Source: Bettongia penicillata ogilbyi (taxonomy: Eukaryota; Chordata; Mammalia; Diprotodontia; Potoroidae). From it: a stretch of DNA of 64,000 nucleotides. Position numbers and translations under genes: made by a program. This document shows, in pieces, positions 33,590 through 45,354 of the stretch. The stretch lies in assembly GCA_023548195.1 (NCBI GenBank), contig JAJHZJ010000061.1, forward strand, positions 1,280,771 to 1,344,770, in the 5' to 3' direction. Numbering within the stretch: position 1 is the first letter of the stretch; every line of letters begins with the position of its first letter. A model generated the notes under the pieces. It was not told the DNA's origin and made no database searches. It was given only the letters and a program-made list of their open reading frames with translations.

Positions 33590-33915
33590 GGGAAGAGAAT
33601 AATGTGCAGTAAATTGGGAAAGGTAGGCTGGAGTTAGATTATGAAGGATTTTAAATGCCAACTAGAAGACTTTACATTTTATTGTAGAGGCAATGGAAAG
33701 CTACAAAAGCTTCTTGAGAAAGAAGGTGACAGGGTCAGACTTATACTTTGAGAAGACTATTTTGGCAGCTGTAGAGGATGAATTTGAGAAGGGAGAGATT
33801 GGAATTGGAGAAATCAGTTAAGAGGCTGTGGCAGTAGTCTAAGAAAGGCATATAATGTAAGCTCCTTAAGGTCAGGGACCATTTTGTGTTCAAATGCCTG
33901 ACTCATAGCTTACTA
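33590..33915 (+). repeat. L2/L3-type fragment
   Basis: 'aggtaggctggagttagatt', 'aggcaatggaaagctac' and 'gtgacagggtcagactta' are shared in order with 44.5-45.1 kb. It is followed by an L2-end piece 'tgtaagctccttaaggtc'. Confidence 0.5.
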
Positions 33916-33924
33916 GCTGGTATG

Positions 33925-33928
<4 letters not shown>

Positions 33929-33971
<43 letters not shown>
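33929..33971. repeat. (TG)21 microsatellite
   Basis: About 21 unbroken TG units next to a T-run that begins the following LINE. Confidence 0.9.
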
Positions 33972-33972
<1 letters not shown>

Positions 33973-33974
<2 letters not shown>

Positions 33975-35750
33975 TTTTTTTTAATTTTGAACTTAAATAC
34001 AAAATAAGAAAAGAAATGCCTTGTACGTAGCAAAACATTGGAGAAAATTCAATGTAAAACAGTAATTTTCTGTTTCAAGAAAGCCTGTATAATAAATACT
34101 ACTCATTGTATTTAGAACTGTCCATCTTTTCTTTCCTTTCTTTTGTAGGTTTTCTTTTGTTCTCTACTTTGCACTTCTTTATTTTTTCCCCTCACACTCC
34201 CAAAGAAGGCTACAATTAATCACGGATATATACAAATATACATACACCCACATATACATACACATACATGTGTGTATAATGCACATATATGTATATGCAT
34301 ATACACACATAAATATACACGCATATATTTATAATCATACATATATGTTTACACTCATACATGTTAGTCCATGCCATGCTTATCCCCACCTGCCATCTGT
34401 TTCTCTTCCTGAAGATGAACAACATCCTCCTTCATAAGTCCAAATGTTTGCATGCTTTTCTAGTTCAACTAGCTCATTATTTCCTGCACCACAGCAATAT
34501 TCTACCCCAGTCACATTTTATTTGAGCGATCTCAGCAATACTCTCAACCTTATAACATAGTTTAAGGACTGATAGTATTGAATCTGTTTCCTTTACATCT
34601 TTCTTTGAAGTTTGTTTGCAGTTTCTAACCCTTTGTTCTTCCAAATGAACTTTGTTATTGTTTTTAACTCCGTAAGATAATTTTTTAGTAATTCAGTTGG
34701 GATGACATTACATAAATAGATTAGTTAGGTAAAAGTGCCATTTTTTTTTATACTGACTTTACCTACACATGAACAGTAAGTACTACTTCATTTGTTTAGA
34801 TCTTAGTTTATTTGTATAAAAAGTGTTTTATGTTTGTGTTCTTATGGTTTCTGTGTCTGTTTGGTAGGTGTGCTCTCAGGTGTATATTGTCCAGTTATCT
34901 TAAATAGTCCAAAACAATATTGAATTGTATGGCTGATATATGTGTAACTTCTCTATTTTTATTTTTTGATTAAATCTTAGCTTTAACTGAGATCATGATT
35001 ATTACTCCTGCTTTTTTTTATGTGTTTCTCTCATTTTTATAGCATTTCTTGAAAGAACATATTGTTAAATTCAAATTTTTTATCTGTTGTCACTTTCCAC
35101 CTTATAGGTAAATTCAAGTAAATAATTTGACCTTACTGTGTCTCTTATAATTGGTCTTTAATATTTACTTTATGTTTCTTCTAAATGTTGTATAGCTAAT
35201 TTTCCCTTAAGCTCTGTTTTTATAACTAAAACCTGAAAGTTTCAGTTTGTTAAATGTCCAATTTTTTTTTCATTCAGGATTATATTTAACTTTGGTGGGT
35301 AAGTTATCCTTGGTCATAACCCCAGATCTTTTTGCTCTATAAAATATAGTATTCCGTGGCCTACAAACCTTCAATGTAGTAGCTGCTAGGTCTTATGTAA
35401 TCCTTCTTGTAGTTCTATATATTTAAATTGGTTTTTTTTCTTGTTGTGTCTAGTATTTTTCTCCCTAACCTGGAAACTTTGAAATTTGGCTGTCATATTC
35501 CTATAAGTGTTCCTCCTCACCACCTCAGATGGTGATTGGTGGATTTTTTCTGTTTCTGCTTTGCCTTCTTGTTCTAGAACTTCAGGGCAGTTTTCCTTAA
35601 TAACTTATTGTAATATTGTATCAAGATTCTTTTTTATCATAATTGTCAGGTAATCTGACTATTCTTATGTTATTTCTCCTCACTCTACTCTCCAAATCAG
35701 CTGTCTTTCTGATGGGATGTTTGTTTATATAGCCTATAAGTATTTAAACC
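33973..35750 (-). repeat. L1/HAL1 element with ORF1 remains
   Basis: A T-run at the left is the poly(A) of a minus-strand copy. From right to left come ORF1 antisense landmarks also found at 57.3-57.8 kb ('gtagtagctgctaggtc', 'tttggctgtcatattcc', 'cttcagggcagttttcc'), then a region like the start of ORF2, then the 3' part also seen at 10.9 kb. Full of stops. Confidence 0.6.
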
Positions 35751-35843
35751 AAAACCATCCAAAAATATCAAATTAGATTTAACTGGATTATATTGACATA
35801 TAAAGATTTATAAAAGTAATAGCATTTTGGATCTGGAATAGGC

Positions 35844-36655
35844 CTTTTTTTTTTTATTTCAAAATTTCAATAAAAATGCAAAAGGTGTAATGCAACAGCT
35901 GTTCAACTTCCAAATCTAAATAGGCAGTGTTTAAAAAAAGGGGAAAAAAGAAACATTTCCATTTTCTCCAGAACACACATCCCAGCAATAAATGCTCCAA
36001 AATGGAACCAACTAGTAACCAATCGGTGTGAATAGAAAAGTTTCTAACCCAAGTTATATGGCCCCTCCAATTCCCGTCCCACTTTGCAATTTGGGATGGC
36101 AGGTGGGAGGGTAGGACAGAAGGGTAGAGGAAGAAATCAAAACAAGACTCCCAAAGCTGCTGCTATTTGGACTAGAAAAAAAGAATTTTACAAATAAATG
36201 TTCAAGAAAGCCCAAGGCAAGTAACACAATTTGTTCACTCTAACTCCTACTGAAAATAAAACATAGAGATCTGCATTTTACTACATAAAATTGCACTTGT
36301 GAACAGAATAAACCTTTCAGAATTGTATTAGGGTTCACCAGAAATTATGGATGCAATTTTAGACTTTATCCAGGAAAAGACATTCAGTTCAGATTGAGTT
36401 ATAGTCAAACTTTAGATACTGTACATCTAGTCTAGCTGGATCAGTGTCTGGAGCAGCTGGGTTGTCTTGAACAGCTGTAAACTGAACAATAATACATAAC
36501 TCCATAGGAAGCTTAAGGATTGAGGAGATGTAGAGCCTGTTAAATCTCCCCGGCTTCACGCTCTTCAGAGCTCCTCCGCTCCTCAGAGCGGCCATTAGCA
36601 CTCTCATAGGAACGTTCCAATCTTGAATTCCAGAGAAGCCATTTGTTCTCAAGTC
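35844..36655 (-). pseudogene. LUC7L2: 5'-truncated processed pseudogene of LUC7L2
   Basis: On the minus strand one frame reads the C-terminal tail RSYESANGRSEERRSSEER then EAGEI and a stop (36542-36540). That is the end of LUC7L2, a U1 snRNP-associated splicing factor, as I remember it. About 690 bp of 3' UTR follow, without introns, ending with an AATAAA (minus strand, 35858-35853) fused to a poly(A) run (T-run 35844-35855). Only the last ~25 codons are present, so no product is expected. An overlapping 87-codon open frame at 36389-36652 is in another frame and is a chance reading of UTR. No target duplication was found. Confidence 0.8.
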
Positions 36656-36659
36656 ATGT

Positions 36660-37315
36660 GGCTACTTAGATTCATTACTAGGGCTTATCCTTTTCATAAA
36701 TATCTTGAGAATTAGATTATACATTTTCTAGAATAATGAGGCTGAGGTTTCTCAACTCTTTAGAAACCAAGTTTCCCTTTTTACCCAACACAAATTGTTA
36801 CTGCTAGTGCTGATTCTTCATTCTGTATTTAGTAAATAGTAGCCACCTGTGGCCTAAGTAGGCTCCTTTCATAGGATCCTATCCTATTTCAAACTAAATA
36901 ATTAGTCTAGTTCCTTTGGCCCTTGGTAATAATATCTAAGGAGCACTTAAAAAAAACCAACTTATTTTTAACCATGGTAGCAAGATATAACTAAGGGCCA
37001 GACTCCTTTAGTATTAATAATTTTGTGCTTTACCAATAGGATTCTTTTTTTTTTGCATTTTCATATTTAATCCTCTTATGTTCTTTATATATAAAAATGT
37101 TTGTATTTGTCAGGAATTATCAAATTCATAATAATAAAAAATCTAGGAATATTTAAATGAAGGATTTGAACTGGGTGTCCTCTGACCTTCCTGCTCTTAT
37201 CTGTAAATCCCTTCAATCTGAAGTCCGGTTTCCTATGATTCTCTATGACCACCTATGTCATTTTTGTTCTCCAGCTGTGTGTAAACCAGGCCTTACTTGA
37301 AGCCTTTGTACCATT
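36660..37315. other. SPART intron 5, no feature seen
   Basis: AT-rich, unassigned. Confidence 0.5.
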
Positions 37316-37317
37316 CC

Positions 37318-38358
37318 TCTTTTTTTTTATAATTTAATTCTATTATTATTATTTTTAATGTTCTGCAATCACTACCATAAAATTAAGATTTTATCCCCCC
37401 CACCCTTCCCCCACTACCCCCCTCCCTCCCCACGACAGCATACAAGTCTGTATAGGTTCTACATATACTTTCCTATTGAGTACGTTTTCACTGTAGTTAT
37501 GCTATGTAGTCGAACTAAAATAAATGGAAGAAATCATATAACAAATTAAAACATAATACACACATACACATATACAAACATGATCTGCTACATTCTGCAA
37601 ATGAATTCCATAGTTCTTTCTCTTGAGTGTAGAAGGCATTTTGCATTAGAAAACCATTCGGATTTTTTTTTTTTTTAGTTCTTGTGTTATTTCGAAATTC
37701 AAAGTCTACCAGAAAAAACTCTCGCACACTGTGGTCGTTGCTGTGCACAAAGTTCTCCTGGTTCTGCTCCTTTCACTCAGCATCAGGTCATATAAGTCCT
37801 TCCAGGCCTCTCTGAAGTCTTCTTGTTCATCATTTCTTATGGTGCAATAGTACTCCATTACATTCGTATACCATAATTTATTCAGCCATTCCCCAATTGA
37901 TGGGCATCCCCTTGACTTCCAGTTCTTGGCAACCACAAAGAGTGCTGCTGTAAACATTTTTGTACATGTGGGACCCCTTCCCATTTTTATGATCTTTTGG
38001 GGATATAGTCCTAGTAGTGTTATTGCTGGGTCATAGGGTGTGCACAGTTTTGTAGCCCTTTGGGCATAATTCCAAACCACTCTCTAGAATGGTTGGATGA
38101 GCTTACAGCTCTACCAACAGTGAATTAGTGTTCCAACTCTCCCACATCCTCTCCAACATTTATCATCTTCCTGTTCTGTCATGTTTGCCAATCTCATAGG
38201 TATGATGTGGTACCTCAGAGTTGTTTTGATTTACGTCTCTCTAATCAAAAGTGATTTAGAGCATTTTTTCATATGATTATGGATATCTTTCATTTCTTCC
38301 TCTGAAAATTGCCTGTTTATATGCTTTGACCATTTATCAATTGGGGAAGGATTCTTCT
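37318..38358 (-). repeat. L1 3' end, left member of a direct pair
   Basis: 5'-truncated L1 of about 1040 bp. On the minus strand it encodes the ORF2 C-terminus (124 open codons, 38080-37706, with WNYAQRATKLCTPYDPAI and EYYCTIRNDEQEDF), then a 3' UTR with a C-rich tract on the + strand (37396-37430) and a T-rich start. It is well kept, hence young. Confidence 0.85.
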
Positions 38359-38593
38359 AGAGATAAGCGTTGAGCTTAGCTTCAACTATCCTGACTCTGT
38401 CTTCTGAACTTTCTGATATGCATTCCCTGTGAGCGGGATTTTATCATTCTTTCTACTTGTAATCCTTAGCATAGGTGCCTCACACATACTGGTTGTTGTT
38501 AAGTATTTGTTTTTTGGTTGGTGTTATAAAAAGGCTTAAAGGCATAGCTGGTGTCCCAGTTACATATAATGTCTTTTCTTTTCCTTTGAAAAG

Positions 38594-38788
38594 GTGCTTC
38601 CTGGCTGAGTTGGGGTTTAGTTAAAGGAGCTGAACTTACTGGAAAAGCAATCCATAAAGGAGCCTCCAAACTTCGAGAACACATTGAGCCTGAAGAAAAG
38701 CCACTGGAAGTTAGTCCAGCTGTGTCCAAGGGACTTCATATAGCAAAGCAGGCCACAGGAGGAGCTGTGAAAGTCAGTCAATTCCTGG
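38594..38788 (+). CDS. SPART: SPART coding exon 5 (rest of 421 to 485)
   Basis: Acceptor TTGAAAAG|GTGCTT, donor TTCCTGG|GTAACT; 195 nt, phase 1 to 1. It encodes the first half of the senescence domain (SWLSWGLVKGAELTGKAI and later GLHIAKQATGGAVKVSQF). This amphipathic, glycine-spaced region binds lipid droplets and lipids in human spartin. The exon length is a multiple of three, so skipping it would remove 65 residues without a frame change. Confidence 0.95.
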
Positions 38789-39034
38789 GTAACTATATTA
38801 TGCTGTTCTTTTTTCAATTTTAGAAAAAACAAAAGTCATTCAAAAGCGTTTCTACAGTGGTTGACTTTATTGATGAATATTTGGAAAGAAGCAACTTTAT
38901 TGAGGCAATAGGACATGTCAAATCTGTCTCTTGGAAATATTTTCTGGTATTTGCTGTTTTAAGTGTATATGATTTCTGATAGCTAAATAGCTAAACTCTT
39001 CTAGCCTAAATATTTTTTTAATCCAAGGATTTTA

Positions 39035-39130
39035 TAAAGTACTTTATGTGCACCCAGTGCCAGGTCTTAAGAATACAGAAGCAAAGTGAAAAATAGTCCC
39101 TGTTCTTAAGGAGCTTACATTCTATTTGAC
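39035..39130 (+). repeat. L2/L3-like fragment
   Basis: 'gtgccaggtcttaagaatac' and 'ttaaggagcttacattcta' fit the common end of L2/L3-type repeats. Confidence 0.45.
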
Positions 39131-39419
39131 TTAGATTTTATTGACATTCTAGTAAAAACTATTTTTGGAAATTCATTGTGGCACTTTCCTCATGTTTTAT
39201 TTTTAAATAATTAATCACAAATATGTTATTTCATAGTATGCTTGGTAATGTTTTGAAAACACTTAAACTCACACTAATTCACTATAGCAATAAAAATGAG
39301 AATGATTATTTTTAAACAAAACCATAAAGGTGAACTAAAGAAGCATGGTTATAAGTATTAATAAACTCCTCCAAAGTTTGGATCCATACAGTAGTCATTA
39401 TAACCACTACGTTCATCTG

Positions 39420-40469
39420 CACCTTTTCTTTTGTTTTTCTTTGTTTTCTTTTTTCTTTATTTTTTAATGTTCTACAACCACTACCAAAAAACTTAGATTT
39501 TTACCCCCCCACACCTATCCCTCACCACCCCCCTCCCTCCCCAAGATGCCATACAATTCTATATAGGATCTACATATACTTTCCTATTGAATACATTTTC
39601 ACTATAGTCATGCTGTGTAGATGAACTAAAATAAATGGAAGAAATCATATAACAAATCAAAATATAATACACACACACACATATACAAGCATTATCTGCT
39701 ACATTCTGCAAGTGAATTCCATAGTTCTTTCTCTGAGTGTAGAAGGCATTTTGCCTTAGAAAACCATTGGGAAATTTTTTTTTTTTAGTTCTTGTGTTAT
39801 TACGAAATTCAAAGTCTACCAGAAAAAACTCTTGCACACTGTGGTCGTTGCTATGCATAAAGTTCTCCTGGTTCTGCTCCTTTCACTCAGCATCAAGTCA
39901 TATAAGTCCTTCCAGGCCTCTCTGAAGTCTTCTTGTTCATCATTTCTTACGGCACAATGGTACTCCACTCCATTACATTCATATACCACAACTTTTTCAG
40001 CCATTCCCCAATTGATGGGCATCCCCTTGATTTCCAGTTTTTGGCAACTACAAAGAGTGCTGCTATAAATATTTTTGTACATGTGGGACCCTTTTCCCAT
40101 TTTTATGATCTCTTGGGGATACAGTCCTAGTAGTGATATTTCTGGGTCAAAGGGTATGCACATTTTTGTAGCCCTTTGGGCATAATTCCAAACCACTCTC
40201 CAGAATGGTTGGATAAACTCACAGCTTCACCAACAAAGAATTAGTGTTCCAACTCTCTCACATCCTCTCCAACATTTATCATTTTCCTGTTCTGTCATGT
40301 TTGCCAATCTTATAGTTGTGATATGGTCTCAGAGTTGTTTTGATTTGCATCTCTCTAATCAAAAGTGATTTAGACCATTTTTTCATATGATTATAGATAT
40401 CTTTAATTTCTTCCTCTGAAAATTGCTTATTCATATCCTTTGACCATTTATCAATTGGGTACGTACCTT
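39420..40469 (-). repeat. L1 3' end, right member of a direct pair
   Basis: Nearly the same sequence and extent as 37318-38358, including the C-rich tract (39502-39540) and a 126-codon open ORF2 C-terminus (40196-39816). Both copies stop at 'catttatcaattggg'. The flanks differ, so this is not a simple segment duplication. Confidence 0.85.
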
Positions 40470-40562
40470 TTATTTTCAAATAGAAAAGCTAGCCATGTAT
40501 AATAGTTTAATTTTAAAATCCTTAACATGGTCTCTAAATATTTATTTTTGTACCCATATTAG

Positions 40563-40721
40563 TGGAAGGAGTATGTTCCATAGCAAACTGTGTTGGAAGA
40601 GAATTAGCCCCACATGTCAAAAAGCACGGAAGCAAACTTGTTCCAGAGTCTCTTAAAAAAGACAAAGATGGGAAATCCACGTTGGATGGTGCCATGGTTG
40701 TAGCAGCAAGTAGTCTTCAAG
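40563..40721 (+). CDS. SPART: SPART coding exon 6 (486-538 and part of 539)
   Basis: Acceptor CCATATTAG|TGGAAG, donor CTTCAAG|GTAACC; 159 nt, phase 1 to 1. Senescence domain, centre: GVCSIANCVGRELAPHVKKH and KLVPESLKKDKDGKSTLDGA, nearly identical to other mammals. Confidence 0.95.
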
Positions 40722-40809
40722 GTAACCAAAAGATTCAGGTATATTTAAACTAGGAAAATAATCTTTTTAGTTGTGGCTAATTAAGTTTATGTAAAAATAA
40801 TTCTTTCAG

Positions 40810-40900
40810 GGTTTTCAACTGTATGGCAAGGAATGGAATGTGCAGCTAAATGCATAGTTAAAAATGTTACTTCAGAAACTGTACATACAGTTAAACACAA
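40810..40900 (+). CDS. SPART: SPART coding exon 7 (539-568 and part of 569)
   Basis: Acceptor TTCTTTCAG|GGTTTT, donor CACAA|GTAAGT; 91 nt, phase 1 to 2. Reads GFSTVWQGMECAAKCIVKNV. The intron before it is only 88 bp (40722-40809), so exons 6 and 7 act nearly as one block. Confidence 0.95.
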
Positions 40901-41104
40901 GTAAGTCTAATTTTTATATTTGTTTTTAAAAACAGAAACAGTCAGTTAACTTCAAATACCATTTGTGAAAATCTTGAATTAAAGCAGCTGTCCAGCTATT
41001 TTTAAGTATTGGGCCAGGGTCTTATTTTCCACTAGTATAAGGTTGTTTTGTTTTTTTCTCAGATATTGGGAAGATAATAACTTACTTATGATGAAGAAAA
41101 ACTA

Positions 41105-41228
41105 TGTAAACACAGTCATGTCACTTAACTTTTCTGGGCCTTAGTTTCTTCATCTCCTACATGAGCAGGTTGGACTAGATAATCTCTAAGACCCTTCCAG
41201 CCTTATCATTCTGTGGTTTGAATGTCTT
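41105..41228 (+). repeat. MIR3-like SINE
   Basis: 'tcacttaacttttctggg', 'cttagtttcttcatctcc', 'ttggactagataatctc' and 'acccttccagccttatc' occur in MIR3 order. Confidence 0.6.
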
Positions 41229-41479
41229 TAACTTTATCTATATGAATTTCAAAACCAGCCTCACATAATGTTGCCTTCATCACTGTCATTTCGCAATAAT
41301 AGCTGTCATTATAGTATATTATAACCAAACCCCACCATAAAATTGTTTTGGCAGATTGCCTGAGAAACAGATTGGATTGTCTAAATCAATAGTTCCCAAA
41401 CAGTGTAAATTTAAGTTAAAGAAGGGCTCTATCAATATATACATTGTCAAAATAAGACAAGCTGACCATATCATCCGCA

Positions 41480-41865
41480 TCATCATCCCTATTCCTTTCA
41501 CTAATTCTCCCTCCCTCCCACCCCTAATTCCTTGAACCTTCTATAAACTCCTCCATTGGACATTTAAAGGCTATCAAAATCTGGGTTTCTGCTTGTTTCA
41601 CATTACTATTCCTCATGTACTGTTACTGCCCAGCTGTCCTAACTTCTGTTACTTGTATTTAATACTCCATCTCCTACCTCTATGGATAGGCTTCCTCCTC
41701 TGCATGGAATGTACTCCTTCCTCATCTCCTGCTATTAGAATTTGTAGCTTTCTCTCTTCTACAGAGAGCTTTTCCTGATCTTCTTCTTTTTATTTTTGAC
41801 AGTGCTACTGCTAGCTCCCTTCTCTCCCCTAAACCCTGCACCACCACCATCACCCCATGAAAAAA
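41480..41865 (+). repeat. L2 LINE fragment
   Basis: 'tactgttactgcccagctg', 'tggaatgtactccttcctc' and 'agagagcttttcctgatc' are L2 3' landmarks. Confidence 0.55.
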
Positions 41866-41914
41866 TAAAAACATAATCTATAATAGTTTTTTGTAAAACT
41901 TGACTAATTGTACA

Positions 41915-42060
41915 TAGATAGATAGATAGTTTGGAAATGTTTTGCATGACTTCACGTGTATATTGAGTATCATTGCTTGCCTTTTCAGAGGTTAGCAGAA
42001 GAAATGGTGAAAGAATTTGAAATTCAAGTTAAAAACAAATGAACATTAAAAAATTTTTAA
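41915..42060 (+). repeat. L1 3' terminal fragment
   Basis: A short GATA repeat, then 'tttgcatgacttcacgtg', 'attgcttgccttttcag' and 'gaatttgaaattcaag' with an A-rich end: the marsupial L1 tail. Confidence 0.65.
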
Positions 42061-42064
42061 TTTA

Positions 42065-42765
42065 AAAATTGCATATGTATTATATCTCCAAAACAAGAAA
42101 AATACATAAAGTGTAGCCTTTTTTATCTGATTGCCAATGTTCTACTCAGCTGACAAATATTTTCTACTTTCAATAAAAATGTGACTGAAAAAGTCACCTA
42201 TGTTAAAGAAAACTTTCTGTGATTTTACGGTTTTGATTATGATATTGGATTGTATTTGACTTATGCAGGTTTAAGATATTATGGTGATTATGTTAATTTC
42301 AGCTGTTTTTATTTTTTAATCTATTATCTAGTATACTCAACTGTATTGATTATGATAATGATTATTATAAGTTTTCAGAGGATAATATGAATGACTAGTT
42401 TACTTTTTCAGTTACAGTGATATTTTTGTCTTGTTTTAGATATAGGAATTTGAAGATCTACAGCAACAATGAAAAGCAATAAGTAACTTAAATCTGACAC
42501 AGTTAATTATAATATATCTGTCAAATAATTCACCTCAATCTTCTGCACAGCTTCTAAGTTTCTCTGTCAGGCTTCCTTTTTTCCCCACTTAAATTCTTCA
42601 AAGAGATGTAGCCAGCCCATTTTTTTCCACGCAGTAAGATTTCATGTTAGCAAAAAAACATTTTTGTGAAGTGCAAGTTCAGTGAAAAAAAGTGTTCCGT
42701 AAGAAGTATGGTGTTATTTGTTTAACTGATAAATTAAGATTCTCCTTAAATTTTGATTGGGTTTT
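42065..42765. other. SPART intron 8, no feature seen
   Basis: AT-rich, unassigned. Confidence 0.5.
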
Positions 42766-42769
42766 ATCA

Positions 42770-43155
42770 AAGCTGTTATGGTATCACCAGGGTGATAAAT
42801 GTGCTGGGATTCATGCCATATGAGCATCAGATGAAGGAACCGGTAAGGAGAAGACTTGGGAAGCAGATTGATAGCTGCCCTGTCTTTGAGGTATTTGAAG
42901 GGCTGTCTGGTGAAAGCTGTTCTGTTTGGGGCCAGAAGCTAGAACAAGGAACGATGGGTAGACGTTTCAAATAGGTTTTAGCTCAGTGTAAGAAAAAAAT
43001 TCCTAACAATTAAAGATATTCCAGAGTAGAACAGGCTCCATTGCATGTTAGTGAATTCTCCATCACTAAAAACCTTTAAGCAGGGATGTCATAGAGTGAA
43101 TATCTGAATAAGACAATTGGCTGAGCTAAATGACCTTTGAAATTCTGTAATATTT
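42770..43155 (+). repeat. L3/CR1 LINE 3' end
   Basis: 'gaggtatttgaagggctg', 'gagtagaacaggctccat' and 'agctaaatgacctttgaa' follow the CR1/L3 end. Diverged. Confidence 0.55.
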
Positions 43156-43159
43156 TTCT

Positions 43160-43670
43160 AGTGCTATCTTTATTACAAGCATATGGTAATAAGAGTAATG
43201 CCATGTTAATGGAGAAGGATATGTTTAAATTATAGAATTCTTTGAATTAACAATATTCAGGTACATCTTTGCTATTGAGGAGTCCTTCAAATTTCTACCT
43301 CGTACACAGCGATGTCGCACAATGTGTTATAACCACTTTGTCAGGTCAATAGACTGAATTCAGCCTTTGGCAAATTGACAAGCTCTAACTGGATAAATGA
43401 GAGTCAACTCCTATTATCACCATTTTCTAGACCAGAGAGTCTTTATAGTTAAATATGTACTTCCTATTTTCCACCTACTCTCTTTAATATTCTGAATTCA
43501 GTTCAGCAAATTTCTTTCTGAGCCTAAAGATGCACTATCAGTATTTGCAAGGATAAAGAAGCTGTGTCCAACTGGAGGAAGATCCCTACTCATCTAGACT
43601 CAGACAGCATAGCACTTAGAAGTATCTTTGACAGAAAGAAGTATCTTTGACAGAAGGAAGAAGACAGGAA
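43160..43670. other. SPART intron 8, unassigned
   Basis: Holds a 20-bp tandem duplication at 43620-43658 (unit 'agtatctttgacagaaagaa'). Nothing else recognised. Confidence 0.4.
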
Positions 43671-43679
43671 ACTAGAGAA

Positions 43680-45285
43680 GCATAGAACCTTAAAGTTGGA
43701 AAGAACCTTAGAGGAATTCTAGTTAGTCATGTAATCTCTGGTTGAACATTTACAGTGACAAGGAAACCTGACTTTGAGGAAGCATGTTTCATTGTTTCAG
43801 TGATCTCATGATAATTAACAATACATTTGTTGTTATTATGAATTGAAAGTTATTCCCTTTGTGGAGTCCCGTTTTCTGTTTTCTGAAGCCATATGAAAAA
43901 TATCTTTCTTCCACATGAGTTTTTTGTGTTTGAAAGCATCTGTCTTGTTCTCCCTGTTGCTTTCTCTTCTCCAGGTTAAACATTTCTGGCCCCTACAGCA
44001 CATCAGTTTTTATTCAATTAAATTCAACAGACTTTCATGCTATTTATGGACAAGGTACCACATTGGATGTTAGGAAATATAAAAATAATAAGACAGTCTC
44101 TGTTTTTCAGAAGTTTGCAATATAGTAGAGGAGATAAAATGCGAACATGATACTATAAAACAGAACATCATTGCAGAGGAGGGTCAGTGTAGGCAAAACG
44201 CTATTAGAGATTTGTTTCTCATGTGATATAATTTCTAGCCCCATGGGGCCCATGGTCATTGTACTTTGGCTATACTTTAATGTATCAGTGTTCCTCCTAA
44301 ATTGCCTTCCCTTTTATCTGGGATATGAATAATGACAGTATTAAATAGGACAGGTTCAAGGACAAAGCTTAAAGACCTCCTTCTGTGTTGGCAATGCTCT
44401 ATTTATTATCACATTTTTGTTAGCAGTTATTCAACTTACACATATCTCTGCACATCCTTGTCTGCAAGAACAAGCTTAATTAAACCAGTATTAAATGCTC
44501 TACGTGAGGTACTATGTATCAAGAATGAAAATTGAGAAATAGTGACTTCTCAAACAACATAAAGCATAAATAGGAGATAAGACACATAGACAAATAAGTA
44601 TAAGTTAGAGCTTGATAGTACATAGGAAAAGTTTAATGGAGGATTCATTGAGCAAGGCAAAGAGACTAGAGAAGGATGGTTTCATGAAATAGGTGACACC
44701 CAAACTGAAGAGAAGGATTTCGGTAGACAGATAAGAGTGTCCATTCCAGGCAGGAAATCTGTGCCAGTGCACCCTTATAAGAGTAGATTCTAGAAAAGGG
44801 CAAATACTCCAATGTGGTTGTAATGGTGTGGAATAGTATGAGATGAGAATGGAGATATATTGTGGAAAGTCAAGAATGCCAGCTTAGGGGTTTATATTTT
44901 CTCCTGTAAATAATGGAGAGCCATTGAAAACTGTTGAGCAGTAAATTAACGTGATCAAACTTGTGCGCTTGAAAGACTAGACGACACTTACAGCAGAGAA
45001 AGGGATGTATTGGAGCAGAGAGATGCGGCAGGGGGACTAGTGTAGAAGCCGTTTGAATCATCCAGGCAAGAGGTTATGAGAACCTGAACTAGAATGAGAG
45101 CAGCGTCAGTGGGAAAAAGAAGGAAGATGTGTGAGGCATATCATAAAGGTAGAATTACTAGGGCTTAGCAAATAATTAGACAAGAAGTGCCAAAATTGAG
45201 GAAGAGCACAGTTGGTGCTATCAAAAATACTAAGGAAGTTGGAAGGGATGGTTATTAGTTCAGTTTTGAGCAATTAAGCTTAAGA
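43680..45285 (+). repeat. Cluster of L2/L3-type fragments
   Basis: It begins with a short MIR/L3-like piece, then sequence like L3 ('cttctccaggttaaacat'), then a long stretch shared with 33.6 and 63.5 kb: 'gtgtccattccaggcagg', 'atggagagccattgaaaac', 'gaatcatccaggcaagagg'. The classification of each part is uncertain, and so is the orientation of the L3-like part. Confidence 0.45.
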
Positions 45286-45354
45286 TGCCAGGGGGGAACG
45301 TCTGTAACAACTAACTTATGTAAGTTTAAAGTTTGCAAGAAAGTTAAATGTGGT

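Noticed and set aside
36389..36652. 87-codon minus-strand protein
   Set aside because: It lies in the last codons and 3' UTR of the LUC7L2 retrocopy in another frame; the true tail is read in a different frame and stops at 36540.
37380..37435. C-rich tracts near 37.4 and 39.5 kb as i-motif/G4 regulators of SPART
   Set aside because: They are at the same place in two L1 3' ends and are a normal part of that L1 family.
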